Part shown: positions 26,901-35,276 of the stretch, one piece after another
Numbering within the stretch: position 1 is the stretch's first letter
How the letters are laid out: the number at the start of each line of letters is the position of its first letter
Assembly: GCA_020055645.1 (NCBI GenBank)
Contig: CM034550.1
Location: forward strand, 8,799,501-8,863,500
Source: Tomocerus qinae
Lineage: Eukaryota; Arthropoda; Collembola; Entomobryomorpha; Tomoceridae
Direction: 5' to 3'
DNA: 64,000 nucleotides
The notes under the pieces: model-generated
The model's database searches: none
What the model was told of the DNA's origin: nothing
What the model saw: the letters and a program-made list of their open reading frames with translations, nothing else
Program-made: the position numbers and the translations under genes

Positions 26901-28798
26901 CATCTTAAAAATCAAAAGAAAAAGGTACCTACTTTAATCACCTATAGACAAAGAACGTTTCTGATTGATAAAAATGTCCATTATTGCTTGTTTCTATTTT
27001 GTAGGTGAAAGATCTGAATAAGAGAGAAGAGAAACCACCTTTCCTAGACTACAGTTGTCTCAGAAGTAAAACGCTTCAGATTTTGTTACTTTCATGCGCC
27101 TTCACTGCATTTGGGATCAATACACCTCTATTTTATCTTGTAAGCTCCTTATGCAATCTTTACTGTTTATTTAATGCTGTCCTATACTAATATTTATTCT
27201 TCGTTTAATTTTTCACTAGTCTGTGGAGTGCAAAGAAGCTGAAGTCGATGAGTTTTCCTTTCTCCTTTTACATATTTACGTGGGAGCAGCTTGGATTGTG
27301 GGTTGCTGTCTCTTTGGGTTGATTGTTGTTCAGAAGAATCAAGAATGCAGAGTTTCCAAACAATATTTGTGCCAGGTTGGATTAATTACTTGAATTTCTC
27401 ATTACTTTCTTAATTAAAATTGTTATTAAGTGTACCTATAAGTATTAAATAAGTTTTGCTAATGAGTTTGGTTTAAGATTTAACGGATACAACTTTTACT
27501 TAATCATTACACTATGCCTAACAATGTTTAACGTATTTTTATTCTGCTGCAGGTTGCAAGTGTAATCTGTGGAATTTCCGTCGTAGCTTTAACAGCAGTA
27601 AAAGGTTTCAGCGGACTTGTCATTTTCACTTGGGTCTATGGATTCTCTCTCGGTGGCTACAATTATGCTCTTAAAGTATACACTTATGAAAGAGTTCGTG
27701 CCAGGCACTTTCCTCGGGCTTGGGGATTTATTCAGTCCTCTCAAGCACTTCCTATTTTATTCAGTATTCCGTTACATGGTATGATAAGAGAAATTGATAT
27801 TAACTAATCGCATCCGCCTAAACAGTCAACACAAACTGCATTTGATAGTAAACAGAATTTCTGTTTACCATCAGTCTGATTTTTTATTTGTTTTGCTTTC
27901 CAGGTTATATGAATGTTTACGTTGGTAAAAAGACGGGTTACTACTTGTCTGCTTTGGCTGTTTTTATTGGCTCTGCTTTTCTATTTCTAACTGATGTGAG
28001 AAGAAGACGATTGTCCAGAAGAAAAACTCAAAATAGTTCCATGAAAACGTAAATTGGATAATTTTTATTAATTGGCTCAATTTCCGGTTGTGATCTTTAA
28101 TAATTGTCTTTTTCAGATGTGAAACTGTTGAAAGTGCCCAATCTCCAAAAATTCGCCGTCTGTCATTTGCTTTCCCTCCGATAGAGCAAATGTCACCACA
28201 GTCAAAGCACGATTCCGGCGATGGGCAAGGAAGTACATTAGACCCAGCCTTACTATCAAAGGAACTAACTTGCATTTCAGAAGAAGGAATGGCTGATATA
28301 GACTTTCAAGTATACCTACTACATTTATACCGAAATTACTTACATTATCCTGTAAAAATGATAAATGACTGTAATTAATATATCAGTTAATACTAACTGT
28401 CATGATTTTCTCCTTTCCAGGACATTTATTTCGAAGACTGGGCTGAGTACCTTGGTGGTGACTGTATTACATCGTGTAATAAAGTTGAAAATTGCCTAGT
28501 ATCTGAATATGACCCCGATTTTCCAATGCTATTGGACCGAAGAGCTCGTCGATGGTCAGCAGCTCGGAATAGCTTGGCTTTTGCAGGTCATGCAGGAATC
28601 GGAGCTACTGCTGCAGCCGTAGCAGGAGGAGTTGTCGGTGTCAATAGCCACACGCATTTACTTCAGCATACAGAAGATAGTGTTCGAGTACCAATGAGTG
28701 CTCCAAGAGAAATCCCCGTCTTTCGAAGTCATCCATGGAATACAAATCGTGCTACTCAACAAAGGTCCATCACAGTAATTGACGAAGCGTCCGTGTAA
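2321..28798 (+). CDS. Gene A: SLC16/monocarboxylate-transporter-like MFS protein (5' partial, ten exons)
   Basis: Spliced from 2321-2986, 26086-26271, 26552-26699, 26783-26924, 27005-27139, 27220-27375, 27553-27778, 27904-28048, 28117-28309 and 28421-28798, all GT-AG and in phase throughout. This gives 790 residues and a TAA stop. Family evidence: the MCT TM1 signature (PEGQWGW, residues 176-182), 12 hydrophobic segments, and the loop 4-5 motif QYFKRKRELVE (300-310). Approximate segments: 182-204, 223-243, 249-269, 272-296, 309-328, 339-358, 404-425, 437-462, 476-496, 498-518, 531-553, 565-582. The N-terminus (1-175) is Ser/Asn/Lys-rich. The C-terminal tail (583-790) is unusually long. The family carries monocarboxylates, aromatic amino acids or thyroid hormones across the plasma membrane. 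The TM8 Asp/Arg pair and TM1 Lys of proton-coupled MCT1 are absent by eye, so lactate/H+ symport is unlikely. The substrate is unknown. Residue 1 is the first complete codon; the true start lies upstream. Confidence 0.93.
2987..26085 (+). other. Intron of gene A, 23.1 kb
   Basis: Phase-1 GT-AG intron between TM1 and TM2. No spliced gene, transposase or other recognisable protein was found on either strand. The open frames inside are short and look random. Visible structure is limited to the tandem duplication at 23839-24333, a short GTA trinucleotide run near 14390 and scattered CTTGT-rich patches around 15170-15210. A long early intron like this is a common place for enhancers, but no specific site can be supported from the sequence. 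Confidence 0.8.
23839..24333. repeat. Diverged tandem duplication, two units of about 244 and 251 bp
   Basis: Unit 1 is 23839-24082 and unit 2 is 24083-24333, head to tail with no spacer. Both begin ATTTAGCTTAAGTTT and end TTTCCTTCATACTCGAA. They share long matching blocks, including AATATTGTTTGTTATAAATC and CATTACAGGCTC/T. The middle (about 23930-23985 against 24175-24235) has diverged most. There is no coding potential. It is a local segmental duplication inside the large intron of gene A, about 1.75 kb before its next exon. Confidence 0.85.
26086..26271 (+). CDS. Gene A exon: TM2, TM3 and start of TM4
   Basis: Acceptor TTGCAG at 26080-26085, donor GGTGAAT from 26271. The exon is 186 bp, phase 1 in and phase 1 out. 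It codes for residues 223-283: TM2 starting WLGSLSV, the cytosolic CKRKSTRLA loop typical of MFS loop 2-3, TM3 and the start of TM4. It has the same length and phases as the gene B exon at 63287-63472, with 9 differences over 62 residues by eye. Confidence 0.95.
26552..26699 (+). CDS. Gene A exon: end of TM4, loop 4-5 motif, TM5
   Basis: Acceptor GAACAG at 26546-26551, donor GTAAGT at 26700-26705. The exon is 148 bp and codes for residues 285-332. It holds GLTRDASS, the MCT loop 4-5 motif QYFKRKRELVE and the glycine-rich TM5 (SGSGLGILLMS). The intron before it is 280 bp and the one after it 83 bp. It aligns without gaps to the gene B exon at 63582-63729 (8 differences in 50 residues). Confidence 0.95.
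26783..26924 (+). CDS. Gene A exon: TM6 and start of the central loop
   Basis: The acceptor is AATAG ending at 26782; the donor is GTACCT at 26925. The exon is 142 bp. It codes for residues 334-380: GWRLGLQ leading into TM6, then a basic cytosolic stretch (HPQRRAILHLKNQKKKK-like) that begins the central loop. It ends on a codon boundary. The flanking introns are 83 and 80 bp. Confidence 0.92.
27005..27139 (+). CDS. Gene A exon: central loop and TM7
   Basis: Acceptor TTTGTAG ending at 27004, donor GTAAGC at 27140. The exon is 135 bp, in phase at both ends, residues 381-425. It codes for a short charged stretch (KDLNKREEK) followed by TM7 (about 404-425). The central loop between TM6 and TM7 is only about 45 residues long, shorter than in many MCTs. 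Confidence 0.92.
27220..27375 (+). CDS. Gene A exon: TM8
   Basis: Acceptor TTTCACTAG ending at 27219, donor CAGGTTGG with GT at 27376. The exon is 156 bp, residues 426-477. It opens with an acidic extracellular loop (ECKEAEVDE), then TM8 (437-462) and a basic loop. TM8 has no charged residue. In an ungapped alignment by eye, the Asp and Arg of MCT1 TM8 fall on Ala448 and Val452. Confidence 0.92.
27553..27778 (+). CDS. Gene A exon: TM9 to TM11
   Basis: Acceptor CTGCTGCAG ending at 27552, donor GGTATG with GT at 27779. The exon is 226 bp, phase 0 in and phase 1 out, residues 478-552. It codes for TM9, TM10 (ending GGYNYALKVYTYERV, a common MCT-like pattern at the TM10 exit) and most of TM11 (RAWGFIQSSQALPILFS). 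Confidence 0.94.
27904..28048 (+). CDS. Gene A exon: TM12 and basic juxtamembrane segment
   Basis: Acceptor TTTCCAG ending at 27903, donor GTAAAT at 28049. The exon is 145 bp, phase 1 in and phase 2 out, residues 554-600. It codes for TM12 (565-582) and then a strongly basic stretch (DVRRRRLSRRK). By the positive-inside rule this places the tail in the cytosol. Confidence 0.93.
28117..28309 (+). CDS. Gene A exon: proximal C-terminal tail
   Basis: Acceptor TTTTTCAG ending at 28116, donor GTATAC at 28310. The exon is 193 bp, residues 602-665. The preceding intron is 68 bp, the shortest in the window. It codes for a polar, Ser/Pro-rich cytosolic segment with candidate basophilic kinase sites (for example RRLS at 613-616). 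No domain is recognised. Confidence 0.9.
28421..28798 (+). CDS. Gene A terminal exon: distal C-terminal tail and stop
   Basis: Acceptor TCCTTTCCAG ending at 28420; TAA stop at 28796-28798. The exon is 378 bp, residues 666-790. It begins with an acidic stretch (DIYFEDWAEY), followed by the basic patch LLDRRARRW and then a Gly/Ala-rich, weakly hydrophobic segment (718-739) that could mimic an extra membrane segment in predictions. The last residues (DEASV) do not match a class I PDZ ligand. No known domain is recognised. Confidence 0.9.
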   Translation, partial: DIYFEDWAEYLGGDCITSCNKVENCLVSEYDPDFPMLLDRRARRWSAARNSLAFAGHAGIGATAAAVAGGVVGVNSHTHLLQHTEDSVRVPMSAPREIPVFRSHPWNTNRATQQRSITVIDEASV

Positions 28799-29790
28799 AA
28801 TGAAGATATTTCTTAAATAATTATATATTACACTAGATTTGTTTTATGTAAGATAGTGTAAATGTATATACTTTCATTGGAAATGAAGAAAGCTCAGAGA
28901 AAGTAAGGAGAACAAAAACAACGAGTCATTTTCTACTTTTATTTAGATGTAATATGAACTGTATAGAGAAAATAAGTAGTAAAGAAGCTGTGTGTGCAAA
29001 TGTTGATATGATTTACTAAAGTTAAGTATAAAAGTACCATATAGAGTGTACAAGTGTATCACAAGTTGTAATGATGAGGCAATAATAATTTGAAGTAGGT
29101 ATTTAGGGAAGAGAAGCAACTTTCGTGGGAGTGCCATATGTCCATAATGTGATGGTAGTGTAATAATTGGAATACGTGTGTGAGTTTGCTGATCGAGACT
29201 TTGAGACTACCGCAGCAATATGAATTCTACAAAGCTGTTCCATTCACTACCTTTTATTTATAAGCTTCCGAAGAGTTTATCTTTTGAATGTACATAAAGA
29301 GTATGCTATATAGTATGTCCGTAATAGGTATACAAAAAGTAATTACATTTAGTATTATGTAAAACGTATTAATGGTATCTATAAAACTGAATCCGATCCG
29401 AATTGTTTTACTAGTAAGGTATGTACGATGTGAACTGTTGAATATTTATCTTTAAAGAACATCTTTTCTAGGAAATGCTTGTATATTATATTATCGTCTC
29501 TGAATTCATTTCATTTGATCGTAGGAGGAATTGGGTGTTGAACTTCTTTAATGACACAAGCACATGCATATTTAAATTATATTGTATCAATGACTGTTTG
29601 ATTGTAAAGGCCATGATCTCAAAGTAAATTGTTACAACTAGTAGATTTTTTTAGATACAGCAGACGAATTACTGTTACACATTGTTATTTATAGTAATGG
29701 GTACCTACTTAAACTACATTTAGGCTATTATGTTTATCTATATACACAAATCTAACTCCTAATAAATTACAATTTCAATCCCAGTACATA
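28799..29790 (+). other. Probable 3' UTR of gene A with AATAAA at 29761-29766
   Basis: AT-rich non-coding sequence follows the stop. The first canonical AATAAA seen on this strand after the stop is at 29761-29766, followed by T-rich sequence (about 29795-29815) that would suit a cleavage-site downstream element. This gives a 3' UTR of about 1 kb. The end is inferred; no transcript evidence is available. Confidence 0.35.
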
Positions 29791-32700
29791 TTTTCGACTG
29801 ATTTTCTTTATTCTGCATTTTATCAATAATTCTGTAGGTAAGTTAGAATCGAACCCTTTCTCAGGTTAGATGTACAAAACTGAAGTAAACAAGAGCAAAT
29901 CACCTACTGCATCTTATAGATATTTATTAAGAAATAGCTAGTATCTTACATATTAGCCCAATTAGCAATTGTTTTATTTTAACTTCAAGTTTCTAAAAGA
30001 GAGAATTGGACAAAAGCCAAACCAAATGTTTTTTAATGCACATAATATCATAACGAGGCTAGCGATTACGATTACAGCAACCTCAATTAACAGACTATAT
30101 AAACGGAAACGTTACATAAATTGAATAGAGATACATTTGGATACTGTATTTAGTAAACGTTTGTTAAAGGACAGTAAGATTTAGAGTTGAGAAAGTTGGG
30201 ATGGTTAGGGTATCATCTCCATCTGTGTTGACGAAAGTAAACGTGGAAGCTTCTCTTCGTCTCTCTGCAAAGAAGAAAGATTCCACTCGGAGAGAGAGCT
30301 CCGTTGCTTGCAAATGACTTTGCGTGATCCATAGAGATTTTCTTAGACGAACAGTATCTTGTTTCATGAAATGAGAATCACTGCAGTCGTTATACTTACA
30401 GCCTACAGATATCTGGTAAACATCTCAAGATTCTAAAAATGCGCAAGTATATTTAATACGTATACACAGAAAAGAATAGTACATCATTTGATATAAATTG
30501 ATTAGCACTGAGAACCTGTTTTGAAATTTGGAAGCTTATAATATTTGTGTACTATTGAATTTTTATTGATTGCCATTTTCATATCAATTTTAGTTTCAGC
30601 AAAATATTACTACATCATACTCCTGTTTAATAAAGTAATTTAAATGTATGGAAGTATGCACGTGGATTTTTTTCTTACAGGGGTAAGAAATTCAATTTGA
30701 TGAATACCATGAGCTTGCTGTGTACCATTCATTAGGTATGCTTCTATTAATTCATTTGCGTCTAGCGATATTGTGTTTTGAAATGTGTGATTAGTTAGAT
30801 AGTATGAAAATAAGTCGATTTTTGTATATTTGAATTAATTGATTGTCACTATTGTCAGTGGAACATTTGTAGCAATTCATCCAAGAAGACATGCAGACTG
30901 ATAAATGTTGGCTTACTAAAACGGGAGTGCGAAGAACTTGACATGGTTACGTTTACATTGAGTCGCTATACGGTATAAGAGCTTAGCAAGAACCCGAGAC
31001 AGTAAAAGCAAATAGGACAAACCATTTGAACATTCTAGTTCAAGTCAAAGTCAGTAAAAATGATCTTTAATCTTATGAAATTATTTCAATTCTAAACCAT
31101 GATGTGGACAATATTTTCACTGAGAAACCGACAGACGGAAATTGGAAGGAGAAATTCTTAAAAATTTGAATTCTTTCTTGTCAAATCATATCATAGGATA
31201 GACAAGATGCTAGTGATAGTGTTGTGTCATCTCATTTCGGTCTGTTACACCAAGAGATGAGTGCGTGTAATTTGGAGTTTATATTAGTTCGATGGCACTC
31301 TACCAAAAATTTGGCGTAAATAATCTCGTCACTCTTGCTGTCTATGAAAATGCTAACTACACTCTAGTTTTTCCTGTCCTCTTGATGACTAATAAGTGTC
31401 GTTCTTTGCAATTCATATCACACTCTTGATTTAGCTACTGGAACACGACTGAAATATTAAAATAAATAGAAGACAGTGCGTCGGCACTCCTTACAATGTC
31501 AGTGTGGCAAAATTTTAGTAAAAAACACATTTTTGATTGGTCCATCAGGTTTGATCAAAATTTTTATCCCATTTTTACTCAGCAGGTGATTTTTATTAAA
31601 CTAGACAACACCAACGAACAAGGTTGCAATCTAATAACAAATATATGCCGTAAATATTGTTATGTGAAATTAAATTGTAGAAGACTTTACTAGAATTAAT
31701 ATTTTTATGCGAACTAAAAAATGCATTGATGGAGACCACAAAATTGGAGAAGATGTTCAATTGTTTAGATACAAACAAAAATCTTTGTAAGGAGTATCCT
31801 GAAAATAATTTTCTCCTTAAGTTGGGTATCGACGGGTGGATTCTGCATGAAAGGTCTGAGTGCAAACAAACTTTTAAAAATAGTAGATGAACTAAAAAAG
31901 GAAGTGTCAAAATAGAATTAGAAATTAAAAGGCCGGTAATAATTCATTGTAAATGAGCCGACTGGACATTAATTACGCAATAATGGAGTACAGATTAATG
32001 GGTAGCAACAACAATTATGACTGATATTCCTGTTCATAAAAATAGCGTGCATAACATCACACGAAGGAGGATAAGCTAGCACATTGCTCTTTTTCAATTA
32101 TGAGACTATGTTTTGGCAGTATGTTTGGAGTTTGGATTGAATTGGGTGCTTCAGCTTACTACTTATGTACTGTACTTAAAATTAGAACTACTAAGTATCA
32201 GATGGGATTAGAGAATTTATTGTTATTAAGAAGAGGGCTGGTAAATATTTAATAATAGACTACCACAAAATTAAGAATCAGTTACAGTAGCCATGAAGTA
32301 AATATAATCTTTAGCATTGTAAACAAAATATAATGTTACATAAATACAAATTGTCTTGTTTTATTAGCGATAAGAGATCTTGCAGAAAAAAGAGCAGCAT
32401 TCCCTCACACACATAGCTCTCTTCCATTTGCATAGCTAAGTGTAAGACAATGGATCTACATATCTCGCAGTTAGTAGGGACAGGGATGAATATACATTAC
32501 ACATATACATACACAGTTTTATTTCGCTTATTAATAAATGCACGTCTGACAAGGAGCGTGGGCAATCTATTTTACCAGACAAGTGGCAATTTATTTACAT
32601 TTATTTCCCATTGCACCCAGTAAGTAGCTAGTGCTAACTGAATAATACTTGATATGAAATATTCACTTGGAAATAAGAAACCTCTACCAACCTTAAAAAT

Positions 32701-32951
32701 ACAGGAGCACTATCAATACAGGGTATCAGATTTGTAAAACACTCGGAGAATAAAATAGAGACTTATTCCTACCAAAAGGTCGTAGGTGAAAATTATAACA
32801 AAAAATTATGCTAAAATTGGAAATGCAATTTAATAAGAAATTACATATCTATTAAATTATGTATTGTAGTTAAATTATATTCAGGTTAAATTATATTATT
32901 TGGCCCCCGAACTTACAAACTCATGTAACAACATTCCAAAGAACCTAGAAT

Positions 32952-33550
32952 CAGTGTACAAAATACCATTTACCACTTACCAGTGGTAAGTGGTTTTTAA
33001 TGGTATTTAACGTTAAATACCACTACCTACAAAGTAGTGGTAAGTGGTATAAATGGTAAAAATGGTAAAAAATAGTTTCATTTAAATTTCGTGTTTGAAT
33101 TTTGAATAAAATTCGGTGCCAAAGTATGAAATAGCTTAGCAGATGATCATTGTTGCCACAAATTGATAAGTGTTCATCAATCAGAGTAGGATTCAACCAA
33201 TGGGGGCGCTAACAACTCTTGCTGATTGAGAAATTAATTGCAATTAAATTAGCACTAATTTTAAATGGGCGATACCAAATACAATCTTTCTTTCTTCATT
33301 TTTTAATAACTTTTGGTGTACAATCAAATAAATATGATTAGTTTGAATGATTAAAGGGCTAATTGGAAATATTTCATAGAAAGTAAAATTTTAAAACTTG
33401 TATTTTAGGAAGTCTAGTATATCTGTACTCAGCTGTCTACTCAATGGCTAAAATTTACCATTTTTACCATTAAATGCATTTTTACCATTAAGTGCATTTT
33501 TACCACTGTGATGGTAAAAAAGGCTAAAAAGTGGTAAATTTTGTACACTG
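32952..33550. mobile_element. Non-autonomous hAT-like element, 599 bp, with 8-bp target duplication
   Basis: The ends are CAGTGTACAAAAT and its inverted copy ATTTTGTACACTG, with about 20 bp of imperfect terminal inverted repeat running into TACCACTT/AAGTGGTA. The flanks are a perfect direct repeat CCTAGAAT (32944-32951 and 33551-33558). An 8-bp duplication and CAGTG termini fit the hAT superfamily. There is no transposase frame. The inner sequence near both ends is packed with GGTAA/TTACC words in both orientations. It includes a 10-bp stem ACCACTTACC with 3-nt loop (about 32971-32993) and a perfect 22-bp palindrome at 33001-33022 (half-site TGGTATTTAAC). Confidence 0.9.
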
Positions 33551-34976
33551 CCTAGAATACATTCGATGATTTCAATTAGGTTTTCTTTTCTTATGGATTA
33601 GAAATGGGGATGATTTTAGATTACAAATTTTTCTTATACGTTTTCTGTGCCGTACTTTGGACGTTGGACCACCAAGTTCTATTTATGTTTAAATGTGTCT
33701 GCATATTACTGTATGATGTATGATTTAATTTGGAGCGGTAAATGCCAGTAGAAATGTAGTGAGATAAATACTCAGTAATGGTCCATAAAGAATATTCTTG
33801 ATTATCTCTTCAATTTTCCAGCTGGAGTAAATAATTTAAAGCAACCATGGTATGAGTATGAATAACATTCTGGCTTCATTGTACTGTATTTATGGCTCTT
33901 GCCATTTGTCTTTCATCCTTTACTCCCTTTCCATAATGTATTAGATGTTGAGGTTGAAAATGGATAAAAAATGTTAATGTAATTTTGACGTAGATGTGAA
34001 TGTAGATTAAAGGGATTAATTTCAAATGAAATAAAACCAGCTGTGTCGTTTTGTTTATTTAGTTGTACACATCCTGAAAGATGTGCTTATAAATAGATGC
34101 GGTATAATAATTTTGATTTTTTAACCACCAATTATAAAATATGCAATTTTATAAAGCACATTACATATACATTCCTTTACTTACAATTTTGAGTTTCAGT
34201 TGGCGATGGACGTTATACCTACAAAATAGTTTTAACAAAATAATGCTGTTTAGCATTTGCTTATTTTCGGTGTGGAAAGCCTGAATTGCATGAAATATTG
34301 CAATTCTGTACAAAAGCATAATACAGATAGTATTAAGGATTTCTAGGTAAATTACCTTAAAATCAATAACCTAAGGTCTAAATCTGCTACAGATCATGTG
34401 GTAAAAAATTAGACACGAATTAGACGATAATTATTAGGTTATAATAATAATTTCTACGATTATAAGTTAAACTGTTGTAGTAATGTCACTTAATAGTAGT
34501 TAACAAATGAAGTCTTATTGAGGTAAGGTAGGGATTAGGTTGGTTGAGCAAGTGAATTAGTTGTAAATAAGTGGCGTAAATTGTGGCAGAGTGGCATGGC
34601 ATAAATGACACGGAGTATTAAGCTAATGCCAATGCTATGCAAAGTAAGTATCAACAAAATTCTCTTGTCTGATCCTTCTTAAATGAAAGAAAGTGAAGAA
34701 GAGGAAGAGACGGATGCAATGGGAACATGATGTTCCATGAAATTTAGGAATCTTGGCAACTTAAGATATTGTTCTCTCTCCACTAGCACACTCTATTTAG
34801 CCTCTGTCGTTTGCATACTTGTCTACTGTTAAAAATCCTCTTTCACTACATTACATTGCATTACGTTACGGCACGACAGTGAATAACATAACAAATGCAC
34901 AAACAAAACACTAGATAAAGGTCTCCTCCTATACTATAGTTAGTATATATCATTGTATTCTGTATATACTATAGAA

Positions 34977-35276
34977 CAAAGCTGGTGTAGTCATAGTAAG
35001 ATGGTTTACATAATAAAGTTGGTCGTTCCGGGCATATTGAAAATGGAATTTCACTTTTTTTCATCGTGGATCTAAATTGAACGATTTAGATCCACGGCTA
35101 TTATGATCTCAGCTATACGATGACGTCACGTTCCTAGGAGCAACCAAATTTTGACCATGGCTTGGTCATAAGCCGTGGATCTAAATCGTTCAATTTAGAT
35201 CCACGATGAAAAAAAGTGAAATTCCATTTTCAATATGCCCGGAACGACCAACTTTACCATGCCTACACCAGCTTTG
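34977..35276. mobile_element. Foldback non-autonomous element, 300 bp, with 9-bp target duplication (MULE/FB-like)
   Basis: Direct repeats ACTATAGAA at 34968-34976 and 35277-35285 flank an element whose ends are CAAAGCTGGTGTAG and its inverse. The arms (about 34977-35101 and 35167-35276) are near-complementary over 100 bp or more; the left arm has an extra block of about 20 bp near 35000. Each arm holds its own hairpin: a 12-bp stem GTGGATCTAAAT with 6-nt loop at 35066-35095 and again at 35175-35204. The centre contains a full CRE site, TGACGTCA (35121-35128). Nine-base duplications with long foldback arms are typical of Mutator-like elements, including Drosophila FB. There is no coding capacity. 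Confidence 0.88.
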
